A DNA stretch of 64,000 nucleotides from Marinomonas atlantica (GCF_001639725.1 NZ_LTAW01000004.1:414348-478347), one strand, 5' to 3'. Positions 38,231-47,312 are shown, counted from the first letter of the stretch. Made by a program: numbers and translations. Notes: generated from the letters alone by a model not told the origin.

Positions 38231-40246
38231 ATGACAGACGCTGTAGAGTTCTTGGTGCCAAGCCCCAAAAAGGCCGCTTGGGTGATAGATTTAGAACAAG
38301 GAACTGTGTCATGGAGCAACCCCACTGCAAAAAAACGGTTTGGGGAAGCCCTTGGTGTAAGTCGCGATGGTTTAACGTATATTGATCGCGAACTAAAGGA
38401 TGATCTAACCCAATTTTTGAGTCAATCTGATAAAAGCACTTTGCTATGCTTTCACTGGTTAATTCGTGATGTGAGTAATATGCTTTATCGCTGTACCGCT
38501 AGTGTTATTTCACTAGGGGTGAATCACCACGGCTTTTCTGTGGAGGCATGTATATGCCCCGCTGAAGTGTCGAACCATTTGCCGCGCTACTACGGCCGTA
38601 AAAACTTACCTGAAAGTCTTAACTCTCTTATCCTTATGACCTTTTCCTGTGATGGTGAGAGACTATTTCTTAGTCGCCGAGCAGAGAGCTTGTTCCACAC
38701 CGTTCAACATATTAAAGACCTGTTTGCAGTCAGTGGTGCTGCGAGTTATTTCATTCAACGTGTTAAGTTTGACCAAGTTGTACAACAAGAGTTAAGGCTT
38801 TCGACGTCAGATGGTGTACGTTGGTTTAAACTTGAAGCACATGTGAATCCAGATAGTGGCAATGTGGATCTGTTTGCACAGGATATCCAAGAAGTTCGAG
38901 ATCTTGAGGTTGAGCTATTTAAGTGGCAAAACTACGACGAGTTAACCCATTTACCTAATCGGCATTTGCTTTATCAGCAGTTAGAGAAAGCTAAAATCAA
39001 CGCTATTAAACGGAATCGCCGATTTGGTTTAATGTTTTTAGACTTAGATGGTTTCAAAGTTGTTAACGATACGTTTGGACATCGGGTTGGCGATCAACTG
39101 CTTCAGCAAGTCGCTAATCGAATTAAGAACACGATACCGTCAAGATCTTGTCTTTACCGCTTAGGTGGTGATGAGTTTGTGGTTGTGCTAGAGCACATTC
39201 GCGATACTCAGGAGTTGTTGGATATTGCTGTTGATATTCATGCTACTGGAGAGCAAACCTATCCTGTTTCAGAAATGGAAATGGTGATTACAGCAAGTAT
39301 CGGAATTGCTTGTTACCCCGAGCATGGGGAAGACATTGACTCTTTGTTAAAAAATGCTGATGCAGCTATGTATCGTTCAAAATCGAATACGCACAATGGT
39401 TATCGTATATTTGATGAAAGCATGACTGAGTGTTACAGCGCTTATCTCACCTTGGGCGGCGGCTTACGTAAAGCAATCGAAGAAGGTCAGTTTGAGTTAT
39501 ATTATCAACCTAAAGTACGCTCTACGGATGAATGCACAGTAGGGGCTGAGGCGTTGCTACGTTGGCATCATCCAGAGTGGGGTATGATACCGCCGGATCA
39601 ATTTATTCCAGTTGCGGAAGAAAGTGGTCTAATATTGCCTCTTGGAGAGTGGGTCATAAGACGTGCCTGCCAGCATATACAAGAGTGGCAATCTTTAGGG
39701 CTTCCACCTATAAATGTTTCGGTTAATTTATCGGGTCGTCAGTTTTTGCAACATGATTTAGTCGATATTGTACAAGACATTTTAACTGAGACAAAGATTG
39801 ACCCTAAATACCTTGAGTTAGAGCTAACCGAAAGTATGTTGATGTCAGATGCCCATGAAACCATCAAAAAGCTTCATGCATTCCGAGAAATGGGCATTAT
39901 GCTGTCGATTGACGATTTCGGAACCGGGTATTCGTCTCTTGCCTACCTAAAGAAATTCCCTATCCAATCTCTCAAAATTGACCGCTCTTTTATTCAGGAT
40001 TTAGGTGTAGACAGTGATGATGATGCGATTGTAAAAGCAACCATTGCTATGGCGCAAAGCCTGAATCTGAAAGTAGTTGCAGAAGGTGTTGAGAGTCGAT
40101 CGCAGATGAATTTGCTAACGAATTATCAATGCCAAGAAGTGCAGGGTTTTTTGTTTGCTAAACCAATGTCGAGTACAGACTTTGTCGAGTACTTAAATAA
40201 TCGCGGCCCCGATTTAGAGGCTTTTATTGATCCTGAAACCCTATAA
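38231..40246 (+). CDS. Cytoplasmic GGDEF-EAL protein with PAS-like sensor region
   Basis: This is a predicted cyclic-di-GMP enzyme of 671 residues. The first 225 residues look like two PAS-like domains without membrane segments. A GGDEF domain follows with an intact motif at 312-316 but no upstream RxxD inhibitory site. The EAL domain has E440-A-L and the canonical loop DDFGTGYSS plus LELTES, so both activities could be present. No ligand can be read from the sequence. It may influence the large surface adhesin at the right end of the window through c-di-GMP, but that is inference. Confidence 0.92.
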   Translation: MTDAVEFLVPSPKKAAWVIDLEQGTVSWSNPTAKKRFGEALGVSRDGLTYIDRELKDDLTQFLSQSDKSTLLCFHWLIRDVSNMLYRCTASVISLGVNHHGFSVEACICPAEVSNHLPRYYGRKNLPESLNSLILMTFSCDGERLFLSRRAESLFHTVQHIKDLFAVSGAASYFIQRVKFDQVVQQELRLSTSDGVRWFKLEAHVNPDSGNVDLFAQDIQEVRDLEVELFKWQNYDELTHLPNRHLLYQQLEKAKINAIKRNRRFGLMFLDLDGFKVVNDTFGHRVGDQLLQQVANRIKNTIPSRSCLYRLGGDEFVVVLEHIRDTQELLDIAVDIHATGEQTYPVSEMEMVITASIGIACYPEHGEDIDSLLKNADAAMYRSKSNTHNGYRIFDESMTECYSAYLTLGGGLRKAIEEGQFELYYQPKVRSTDECTVGAEALLRWHHPEWGMIPPDQFIPVAEESGLILPLGEWVIRRACQHIQEWQSLGLPPINVSVNLSGRQFLQHDLVDIVQDILTETKIDPKYLELELTESMLMSDAHETIKKLHAFREMGIMLSIDDFGTGYSSLAYLKKFPIQSLKIDRSFIQDLGVDSDDDAIVKATIAMAQSLNLKVVAEGVESRSQMNLLTNYQCQEVQGFLFAKPMSSTDFVEYLNNRGPDLEAFIDPETL

Positions 40247-40358
40247 GGTAACGTGAAAAAGTCATATTTTGGCAATCTAGCACATCAATTTTATTCGCTT
40301 TTTGTTAGTATTCAATCCATTCTTAATCTGTTGATCCCCATCGAAATTTGGAGTCCGA

Positions 40359-41213
40359 GTGTCCCACCTCGAACATTTATGCTGCCCTTTAGATCAGCTG
40401 CCTTTAGAGCGTAATGAACGCACTTTGGTTTGTCCAAAAGGACATGCTTATGACATTGCCAAAACAGGCTACGTGAACCTTCTTCCTGTGCAAAAAAAGC
40501 ATTCTAAAGACCCAGGTGACAGTAAAGAGATGGTCGCGTCACGCCGCGAATTCTTGGCTAACGGTCATTATGATCCTGTTATCCATGCGATTCTGGATAG
40601 CTTGCCCCTGCACCCTAAACAAGTGTCGGAGTTATCGGTCTTTGATGCAGGCTGTGGTGAAGGTCATTACTTGCGCCTTTTATCTAAACACTTGCGCGAG
40701 CAAACTCAATTAGATGCAACCGGTTTGGATATTTCGAAATGGGCTATTACAGATGCCAGTAAAAGAGATAAACAGATCGATTGGATAGTTGGCAGCAATG
40801 CCCATATTCCTGTTGCTGAAGGTCGTTTTGATTGGGTGATGTGTGCATTTGGTTTTCCTGTTGTTTCAGAGTTTGCAAGAGTTCTTAAACAGCAAGGGTG
40901 GCTGCTGTTGGTGGAGTCGGGTTCGGATCACTTGATTGAGCTTAGAAAAATACTTTACCCAGAAATTAAGCCTTACCACGCAACATTTGCTGAAGGTTTG
41001 GATGGCTTCGAGTTAAAGCACGAGTTAAACCATCGGTTCTCTTTTACGCTGACGGATGCAGAACAAATAGGGCAATTATTAAGTATGACCCCTCATATAC
41101 ACAAAGCGCCATATGAAGGGCGTCAAGCCGCATTAGCGCTTCAAATGATTGATCTAACAGCGGACATCAAGTTGCGCTGGTATCAAAAGCAAGGAAAAAA
41201 TAATGTCGAGTAA
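40359..41213 (+). CDS. rlmA: 23S rRNA (guanine-N1-745) methyltransferase RlmA
   Basis: RlmA methylates G745 of 23S rRNA. The 284-residue protein has an N-terminal zinc ribbon followed by the conserved AKTGYVNLLPVQKKHSKDPGDSKEMVASRREFL and an SAM-binding VFDAGCGEGHY. It starts at GTG (40359) with TTGGAG upstream. Compared with the E. coli zinc ligands (Cys, Cys, Cys, His), Cys9, Cys25 and His29 are present, but the second position appears to be Asp12. It overlaps the carbonic anhydrase gene by 11 bases. Confidence 0.9.
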   Translation: MSHLEHLCCPLDQLPLERNERTLVCPKGHAYDIAKTGYVNLLPVQKKHSKDPGDSKEMVASRREFLANGHYDPVIHAILDSLPLHPKQVSELSVFDAGCGEGHYLRLLSKHLREQTQLDATGLDISKWAITDASKRDKQIDWIVGSNAHIPVAEGRFDWVMCAFGFPVVSEFARVLKQQGWLLLVESGSDHLIELRKILYPEIKPYHATFAEGLDGFELKHELNHRFSFTLTDAEQIGQLLSMTPHIHKAPYEGRQAALALQMIDLTADIKLRWYQKQGKNNVE

Positions 41214-41838
41214 ATTGGGTGTTCTTTTTGATAAAAATCGTGAATGGGCCACAAAAGTAACGGCTGAAGATCCGACGTTTTTTAATAAATTATCAGAGCA
41301 GCAAAAACCTGATTATCTATGGATTGGTTGTGCTGATAGCCGCGTGCCGGCGAATCAGATTGTCGACTTATTGCCAGGCGAAGTGTTTGTTCATCGCAAT
41401 ATTGCGAATGTGGTAGTGCATACAGACTTAAATTGTTTGTCTGTTATCCAGTACGCTGTGGATGTTTTACAAGTAAAACACATCATGGTGGTCGGTCATT
41501 ACGGTTGTGGTGGTATTAAAGCGGCAATGGAAACGAAAGAGTACGGTTTAATTGATAACTGGCTCCGTCATATCAAAGATGTCTACCGACTAAATAAAGC
41601 GGAAGTGGATGCGATCATTGATGATAAAGTGAAGTTTGACCGTATGTGTGAGTTGAATGTTATCGAGCAAGTTGCGAATGTTTGTCAGACCAGCATTGTT
41701 TTAAACGCTTGGAAACGAGGCCAAGACCTGACGGTTCATGGCTGGTGCTACAGTATTAATAACGGACACATTACTGACTTGCATGTAACGGTAGCAAGTG
41801 AGGCGGAAGCGGTAGAGGCTTTAAACACTGTGCCTTAA
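41203..41838 (+). CDS. can: Beta-class carbonic anhydrase
   Basis: Carbonic anhydrase interconverts CO2 and bicarbonate with a zinc ion. In this 211-residue protein the ligands Cys43, His99 and Cys102 and the Asp45-Arg47 dyad (CADSR) are intact. It closely resembles E. coli Can in length and motifs. The start lies within the end of rlmA (11-base overlap), so the two are translationally coupled, and a strong terminator follows. Confidence 0.95.
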   Translation: MSSKLGVLFDKNREWATKVTAEDPTFFNKLSEQQKPDYLWIGCADSRVPANQIVDLLPGEVFVHRNIANVVVHTDLNCLSVIQYAVDVLQVKHIMVVGHYGCGGIKAAMETKEYGLIDNWLRHIKDVYRLNKAEVDAIIDDKVKFDRMCELNVIEQVANVCQTSIVLNAWKRGQDLTVHGWCYSINNGHITDLHVTVASEAEAVEALNTVP

Positions 41839-41867
41839 ACTGTTTTTCAGAATCTTAGAGTATATGA

Positions 41868-41898
41868 ATAGCCGCTTATTGTAAGCGGCTATTTTTTT
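41868..41898 (+). terminator. Rho-independent terminator after can
   Basis: An 11-bp stem (ATAGCCGCTTA/TAAGCGGCTAT) with a TTG loop is followed by seven T. It lies between can and the convergent LysR gene. Confidence 0.9.
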
Positions 41899-41905
41899 GG
41901 ATTTT

Positions 41906-42859
41906 TTAAAGATCCGCATTTTCAGCAATGGTACGGGCGCAACCTGCAATCGTTGAGCGTAGCCAGATATGGCCAGGATCATGTTGCAGTAGAGGGCTCC
42001 ACAGCATTTTGAGTTCCACAGGTGGGATGTCAAAAGGCGGCGGTACGACTTTTACAGTCGGACTGTCATGCAACAGTCTTGTGGCCAATGAGGGTAGGGT
42101 GGCGACAAGCCCAAGCTGTTTAGTAGAACGCATGGCTACATTATAGCTACGCGTAAACAAGCGGATGTTACGTTTATGGCCTAATTCTGCGAGTGTAGAA
42201 TCAACCCAGCCTAGCTTTTGAACTTCTTCAGGCTGGATGCCGACACCCACACCGAAACCAGTTTTGCTTACCCAAACATGTTGCGCGTCCAGATAGTCTT
42301 CGAGGCTCAGTTCGTCACCGTAGCGACCATCGTTAGGAACCAAACACGAAAATCGGTCAACCCAGACGGATTTTTGGTGAAATGATTGAGGCAATGTATC
42401 GAAACGGTTGATGACTAAATCTACTTTTCCTTTTTCAACGTCATGGAAGCTCACATCACTTGGATTCATGACATCCATGATGACGTGTGGGGCTTCTTTT
42501 TGAAGCTTTTGCATCAATGGCGGTATCAAGGTTGCTTCGGCATAGTCACTTGCCATGATGCGGAATACACGAGTGCTCGACTCGGCATCAAAGTTATGGC
42601 CTAAATGCAACACTTCATCAACCGATTGTAAAATGCTGCGTACGCGCGGCTGAAGTTGGATCGCCAGCGCGGTTGGCATCATGCCGTCACTAGTACGGAC
42701 AAGAAGAGGATCGTGAAACAAGTCTCTTAGACGGCGGAGTCCATTACTCATGGCGGGCTGTGTGATGCCAAGCTGATTGGCTGCGTGAGTGACGTTTTGC
42801 TCACGTAAGAGAGAATCAAGATATCTCAGGAGATTGAGGTCGATTTTATCGAGCTGCAT
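41906..42859 (-). CDS. LysR-family transcriptional regulator
   Basis: This 317-residue regulator has an N-terminal winged helix-turn-helix (DLNLLRYLDSLLREQNVTHAANQLGITQPAMSNGLRRL) and a C-terminal ligand-binding domain. The layout resembles the NodD/LeuO-like subgroup. The ATG at 42859 gives the standard N terminus (MQLDKIDLN); a GTG ten codons upstream is possible, and no good ribosome-binding site was seen for either. It is divergent from the tyrR-like gene with about 147 bases between, but its target and ligand are unknown. Confidence 0.88.
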   Translation of the reverse strand: MQLDKIDLNLLRYLDSLLREQNVTHAANQLGITQPAMSNGLRRLRDLFHDPLLVRTSDGMMPTALAIQLQPRVRSILQSVDEVLHLGHNFDAESSTRVFRIMASDYAEATLIPPLMQKLQKEAPHVIMDVMNPSDVSFHDVEKGKVDLVINRFDTLPQSFHQKSVWVDRFSCLVPNDGRYGDELSLEDYLDAQHVWVSKTGFGVGVGIQPEEVQKLGWVDSTLAELGHKRNIRLFTRSYNVAMRSTKQLGLVATLPSLATRLLHDSPTVKVVPPPFDIPPVELKMLWSPLLQHDPGHIWLRSTIAGCARTIAENADL

Positions 42860-43006
42860 AAGGAGACCATTTCGACTAATAATGGCCACGCATGATACTG
42901 TATTTTCGGTATGAATAGAACTTGTGGAGTGGTTTCATATGACTAAGGTCGTATATCGCTGTGGTATGTTATCTTTACCACAATATAGAATGCGAGTGAG
43001 GCAACA

Positions 43007-44497
43007 ATGCGTTTAGAAGTGCGGTGTGAAGACCGAATCGGTATGGTGCGAGAAATTTTAGACTTATTGGTGCCCTATCATATTGATATGCGTCGCATTG
43101 AAATAGACAGTCGTTCTGGATGTTTATATGTTGGTTTTGATGACATTGAATTTCAGTTCTTAACGCAACTACTTGCTGGTATTCGTCGACTCCGCGGTGT
43201 GTCAGATGTTAAGACTGTTCATTATACGCCTTCAGAGCAAGAGCAAAATGCTATTCATACTCTCTTAGAAGCGCTTCCTGATGGTGTTGTTGCGGTTGAC
43301 ATAAAAGGTCACGTGACCATGGCAACAAGCCAAGCCGCACAGGATTTAGGCGTTCCCCTAAATGAGCTGTTGCAACAACCCCTTAGTCATTATATTGGCA
43401 GTGTTGCCTTTGAGCGTTTGGACTGGGTGCATCTTCAAGGCGGGGTAACTAAGCGACTCCGTTTAAATGGACAGCTTACGCTATTAGAAATGCAGCCTTT
43501 TTATGTGACTAATGAGAATGCGCAGCGAGTGTGTGCGGGTGGCGTCATCCATATTCATTCGGCTCAGCGTTTGGGGCGACAAGCTTCAAGCCTGCGCAAA
43601 GCTCCGAATGTGCAGCATGCATTGCAAGGTTTTCTGAAGCCTGAATTGACTAAAAGCTCAGCGATGAAGCGCTGTTTAGGATTCACTAAGGCGTATATCG
43701 CAACGGACAGCTCTATGCTGCTAACGGGAGAGTTTGCTGTTGGCAAAAAGCGCTTGCTCGAAGCAGTTTTCCAATATTGGCAAGAGCAATACTTAGAGCA
43801 TGAGGCTAGGCTATCCTTTATTACGTCGGCGAAAGTTACTCCAGCTATCCTTGATGAAGTGCTTTATCGAGGAGGATGGATTGCATTTAGCGATATAGAG
43901 CTTCTTACCGACGCATGCCAAGTTCAATTAATTCAGTGGTTACAAGAGCAGCCAAGCCGTTTATATCAAGATGAAGCGCCTAGTCGTGTGATTGGCCTTT
44001 CTCAACTGTCCAATGAAGCTTTGCGCCAACAGGATCATCTTAGGGATGAGCTGTATTTCAGGTTGAGTGAGTTTCAAATATCAGTACCACCGCTGAGAGA
44101 TCGAAAAGAAGATTTATTGGGTCTCGCAATGGATATATTGGAGGAGGCCTGTGAACGCTACAATGAACCCTTTATGGGGATTAGTAAGAATGCGCTTGCG
44201 ACGTTAAAAATGCACAATTGGCCAGGTAATTTAAAAGAATTGGAATCGTGTTTGTATCAAGCGAGACAAGTGGCTAAAAGCAATATTATAGAGTCAAAGG
44301 ATTTGCCTTTAGAACTGAACCAAACAATGCCAATTGAGTTGATAGAAGGATCATTGGATAAAACGGTTAAAGCGTATGAGGCGCAGGTTTTACGTAAACT
44401 GTATCCGCAATATCCAAGTACGCGAAAATTAGCGAAATTCCTAAATGTCAGTCACAGCTCAATTGCTAATAAACTAAAAGAATATGACATTGTGTAA
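43007..44497 (+). CDS. TyrR-like regulator with degraded AAA+ domain
   Basis: Layout is as in TyrR: N-terminal ACT domain (MRLEVRCEDRIGMVREILDLL, 1-75), a PAS domain (about 78-190), a central AAA+ region and a C-terminal Fis-type helix-turn-helix (STRKLAKFLNVSHSSIANKL). TyrR senses aromatic amino acids and controls their transport and synthesis. The central domain is altered: Walker A reads GEFAVGKKR (241-249), the Walker B region is GGWIAFSDIE (289-298) without the usual D-E pair, and the GAFTGA sigma-54 contact loop is absent. It is 496 residues, slightly shorter than E. coli TyrR. ATP hydrolysis is doubtful. Confidence 0.82.
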   Translation: MRLEVRCEDRIGMVREILDLLVPYHIDMRRIEIDSRSGCLYVGFDDIEFQFLTQLLAGIRRLRGVSDVKTVHYTPSEQEQNAIHTLLEALPDGVVAVDIKGHVTMATSQAAQDLGVPLNELLQQPLSHYIGSVAFERLDWVHLQGGVTKRLRLNGQLTLLEMQPFYVTNENAQRVCAGGVIHIHSAQRLGRQASSLRKAPNVQHALQGFLKPELTKSSAMKRCLGFTKAYIATDSSMLLTGEFAVGKKRLLEAVFQYWQEQYLEHEARLSFITSAKVTPAILDEVLYRGGWIAFSDIELLTDACQVQLIQWLQEQPSRLYQDEAPSRVIGLSQLSNEALRQQDHLRDELYFRLSEFQISVPPLRDRKEDLLGLAMDILEEACERYNEPFMGISKNALATLKMHNWPGNLKELESCLYQARQVAKSNIIESKDLPLELNQTMPIELIEGSLDKTVKAYEAQVLRKLYPQYPSTRKLAKFLNVSHSSIANKLKEYDIV

Positions 44498-44501
44498 ATG
44501 A

Positions 44502-44527
44502 AAAAGGCCACAAATCATGGCCTTTTA
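44502..44527 (+). terminator. Terminator after the tyrR-like gene
   Basis: AAAAGGCCA and TGGCCTTTT arms (9 bp) with a 7-base loop directly follow the stop codon. It also lies just beyond the end of the small minus-strand gene, so it may work in both directions. Confidence 0.8.
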
Positions 44528-44544
44528 TAAATGAAATACATAGA

Positions 44545-44706
44545 TTAATCTGGAAAGCGATTTTGGCGACGTGGATGCGCTTTCTTCTCAGTCTCAATTT
44601 TGATCGGCTGAGCTTTCATTGTTGGACGGGAAACTTGCTTGACCAAGGAATGTGCCATCCAAAACGCTCCAGCAATGGCCGCGAAAAATAAGGCAAATTC
44701 AAACAT
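44545..44706 (-). CDS. Small membrane protein, 53 residues
   Basis: A 53-codon frame starts at ATG 44706 with GGAGAGAG directly upstream, an excellent ribosome-binding site. The product has one hydrophobic N-terminal segment (MFEFALFFAAIAGAFWMAHSL) and a short basic tail (KAHPRRQNRF). I do not recognise it. It lies between the convergent tyrR-like gene and the Cof phosphatase gene upstream on the same strand, about 110 bases apart. Size, ribosome-binding site and topology argue that it is real. Confidence 0.65.
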   Translation of the reverse strand: MFEFALFFAAIAGAFWMAHSLVKQVSRPTMKAQPIKIETEKKAHPRRQNRFPD

Positions 44707-44818
44707 AATCTCTCTCCACTTGTTTAATTATGATTCTACTATGAGCCAATAGTGATAATCCGTAAAGCGTCTTTTGTTGCAATTTCGTAACAGAGAGACA
44801 CTTTATCACTATCGGCAA

Positions 44819-45640
44819 TTATAAACCAAAGCGTTTATTTAAGAACAACGCTACGCCATCTTCATCATGATGTCCAACCGTGCCTGATGCTTGAGCCTTA
44901 ATGTAATTTGGCGCATTGTCAGTTGCATAGGCTTCATCTGCGATCTTGAACATGGTTAAGTCATTGTCTCCATCACCAAATACGATCAAATTTGTCGCAT
45001 TAAGTTCCTGCTTTAGTTGTTCAATAGCGGAACCTTTACATGTGCTGCTATGGTGAATGTCGATCCAATGCGTTTCTGAATGATAGATGCCACCGCCACT
45101 GTAGGCGACTAAATGCTCTTGTCCCTGACAGTTTTCCACAATCGAACTCAGCATATCAGGGTGGCCTAACGCACTGATATTGATGATACGAGCGTTGTTA
45201 GGCATGTTATCAATACTGCTCATTAGAAGATTCTGGTGACTTGCCAGTTCTTTGTAGACGGTTTCCCCATAATGGTTATGAGTTGGTGGGTAATACACTG
45301 ATTGTTGGCCATCGTTTTCTATACAAAAAATAAAAGGAGTCACTTCTTGTTCAGAAAAAGACGTAAGCGTCGCTTCAATCATATGACGCTCAAGAATACC
45401 TTGATGCCGATACACTTGATCCTCAGGGTGCCACCACTCAACACCATTTTTATAGATTTGCCATAGAGGAAAGTTATGATCTTGAATGCAAGGCGCAGCG
45501 GCCAAATGAGTACGACCTGTGGCAACTGTATAAGCAATTCCAGCTTGGCGAAGTTTGTCTAGGGTCTTGAGTGTTGTTTCGGATAAACGCTGTTGTTTAT
45601 TGAGTAGCGTGCCATCCAAGTCGAAGACAACGAAATCCAT
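44819..45640 (-). CDS. Cof-type HAD-IIB phosphatase
   Basis: This 273-residue haloacid dehalogenase-type phosphatase has Asp7 and Asp9 in the DxDGT motif at the start (VVFDLDGTLL), the threonine motif TVATGRT and the C-terminal GDGDND metal-binding loop. The intervening cap domain (about 85-190) places it in the Cof/YidA subgroup, which acts on sugar phosphates and similar small molecules. The substrate is unknown. It appears monocistronic, downstream of the hopJ terminator. Confidence 0.9.
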   Translation of the reverse strand: MDFVVFDLDGTLLNKQQRLSETTLKTLDKLRQAGIAYTVATGRTHLAAAPCIQDHNFPLWQIYKNGVEWWHPEDQVYRHQGILERHMIEATLTSFSEQEVTPFIFCIENDGQQSVYYPPTHNHYGETVYKELASHQNLLMSSIDNMPNNARIINISALGHPDMLSSIVENCQGQEHLVAYSGGGIYHSETHWIDIHHSSTCKGSAIEQLKQELNATNLIVFGDGDNDLTMFKIADEAYATDNAPNYIKAQASGTVGHHDEDGVALFLNKRFGL

Positions 45641-45710
45641 AATTTACCTCTGCCGTTGTGGATCTGTGTACTGATTTGAGTAAGATATACGAGAAGAGTT
45701 CAGTGGCTGG

Positions 45711-45738
45711 ATTAAAAAGGGGCGACATATCGCCCCTT
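45711..45738 (-). terminator. Terminator after the HopJ-family gene
   Basis: Read on the minus strand, a 9-bp stem (AAGGGGCGA/TCGCCCCTT) with a 4-base loop is followed by TTTTTAAT. It lies 7 bases after the stop of the HopJ-family gene. Confidence 0.85.
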
Positions 45739-45744
45739 AAATGA

Positions 45745-46098
45745 TTATTTCTTTGATAATGCTTGGCTTTCGAAGTGCATGCCAGACCAGCCATTTACCA
45801 TGAACTGACGAATGTTCTGGTGATCAGTACCTTCAGGGTTATTAAGAACGTCTTGACGAAAAAAGTCGCCAAATAAATGAAGTGCAGACGATTCACTCAC
45901 ATCATTCAATTGCGCGAAAGAGAAAATTTTACAGGAACCGTTGTTCTCATTTGCTTGGTTAATCTGCGAGCCATTTTTAAAAGACGTCGGAGTAAAGTCG
46001 TATTCATTATCAATGACATCAATGGTGTCTTGAAATGTAACAGTGTCAGGGGCATTAGCCAGTCTTTCTAATAAAGTTCGCGTTGTTAGCATGGTCAT
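45745..46098 (-). CDS. HopJ type III effector family protein
   Basis: This 117-residue soluble protein has the HopJ family signature: FQDTIDVIDNEYDFTPTSFKNG, GSCKIFSFAQL, LFGDFFRQDVL and NPEGTDHQNIRQFMVNGW. The name comes from a Pseudomonas syringae effector, but the family is widespread in free-living marine gammaproteobacteria and there is no type III secretion system in this window, so a virulence role is not implied. Start choice is uncertain among GTG 46101, ATG 46098 and ATG 46092. It follows the MFS exporter gene by 11 bases and is probably co-transcribed. Confidence 0.85.
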   Translation of the reverse strand: MTMLTTRTLLERLANAPDTVTFQDTIDVIDNEYDFTPTSFKNGSQINQANENNGSCKIFSFAQLNDVSESSALHLFGDFFRQDVLNNPEGTDHQNIRQFMVNGWSGMHFESQALSKK

Positions 46099-46109
46099 CA
46101 CTCTACTGT

Positions 46110-47312
46110 TTATTGGGTGTCAGAGATGGGTGTTAGCTGCTCAAGTTTTTTAACGTATTTGTAAATCACAAAAGTGCCTAAACCACAAACTGACATGATA
46201 CCCAACATCGGCACAAAAGTACCGTTATGCAACATACTCAGGACGACACCGCTTAGCGCGCCTGATGAGAATCGGATAGTGCCTGCAAGCGCTGCCACAC
46301 TGCCGTTAAGCGAGCCTGCACGACGCATAGCACCACCCATAAAACCGCTGCCTAAAATGCCAATAGGACCAGTGAACAACATCATACCTAACATCACAGC
46401 AGGCAACGGTGGTTGCTCCATGAAACACATAACAATCAAGCCAGCCACATCAATCAATAATACCACCATGGCGTAGTGAACCAGCGTGTCGATGCCTAGC
46501 TTTTCTACAAAACGACCATTAATGGTCGTAGCAATCATCATCGTGATGATGTTCATACCAAATAGAAAGCCAAACAAACCTTCGTTGATGCCATAAATCT
46601 TGATGTAAACAAAAGACGCCCCAGTGACGAAACACATTAAACCAGCAAAGTGCAGCGCCCCTGCGGTAATGTATCCCATAATGATTGGGTTCTTGGCGAG
46701 CATGAAATAGTTGCTCAAAGAAGAGGCTAACGATAAAGGTGTACGTTTTTCTTTGGAAAGCGTTTCTGGAATGGTGCGTAAAAATAAAAAGATAGCCACG
46801 ATTCCAAGTAACATTAAAAAGATAAAAATTGCATGCCAATTGAATACGACCAGTATTGTACCGCCCAAAATGGGAGCGACAAGAGGTGCTAATGCCATGA
46901 CCAGCATGATCATTGACATAGCTTTTGCAAATTGATTTGTTGTTAGGTTGTCTTTCACTAGAGCAGGAATCGTAACGGCGACGGCGGCACCGCCAATAGC
47001 TTGTACAACGCGCGCGCCCATCAGCCATTCATAAGAGCCAGCGATAGCGCATAAGAAACTGCCGAAGCTATAAATTATCAACCCTGTAACAACAACTTTT
47101 CGACGACCAATAGCGTCTGAAAGAGGGCCGTAGAATATTTGAAAGATAGCAAACACAAATAGATAAACACTTAGGGTTAACTGAATGTGACTGATATCTT
47201 GATTCAGGTCTTCTGCTACGCTAGGAAAGCTCGGAAGATAGGCATCGATGGCCAATGGGGTGATGCCGGCCAATAAGCCGAGAACCAAAATAACCGGTAG
47301 CGTAAGCTTCAT
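46110..47312 (-). CDS. Bcr/CflA family drug-resistance MFS exporter
   Basis: This 400-residue major facilitator protein has about 12 membrane segments. The first helix ends in the Bcr/CflA signature PLAIDAYLPSFP, the motif GPLSDAIGRRKVV follows helix 2, and VQAIGGAAVAVTIPALVKD lies at helix 4-5. Family members export bicyclomycin, chloramphenicol or small metabolites by proton antiport; the substrate here is unknown. It is the first gene of a two-gene unit with the HopJ-family gene. Confidence 0.92.
   Translation of the reverse strand: MKLTLPVILVLGLLAGITPLAIDAYLPSFPSVAEDLNQDISHIQLTLSVYLFVFAIFQIFYGPLSDAIGRRKVVVTGLIIYSFGSFLCAIAGSYEWLMGARVVQAIGGAAVAVTIPALVKDNLTTNQFAKAMSMIMLVMALAPLVAPILGGTILVVFNWHAIFIFLMLLGIVAIFLFLRTIPETLSKEKRTPLSLASSLSNYFMLAKNPIIMGYITAGALHFAGLMCFVTGASFVYIKIYGINEGLFGFLFGMNIITMMIATTINGRFVEKLGIDTLVHYAMVVLLIDVAGLIVMCFMEQPPLPAVMLGMMLFTGPIGILGSGFMGGAMRRAGSLNGSVAALAGTIRFSSGALSGVVLSMLHNGTFVPMLGIMSVCGLGTFVIYKYVKKLEQLTPISDTQ

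Noticed and set aside
45745..46098. HopJ-family gene as evidence of a type III secretion system
   Set aside because: The family is common in non-pathogens and no secretion apparatus, chaperone or effector-type promoter is visible in the window.
46519..47028. 169-codon frame within the MFS exporter gene on the same strand
   Set aside because: It is an out-of-frame shadow of the exporter: His- and Arg-rich, without membrane segments or similarity to any family.
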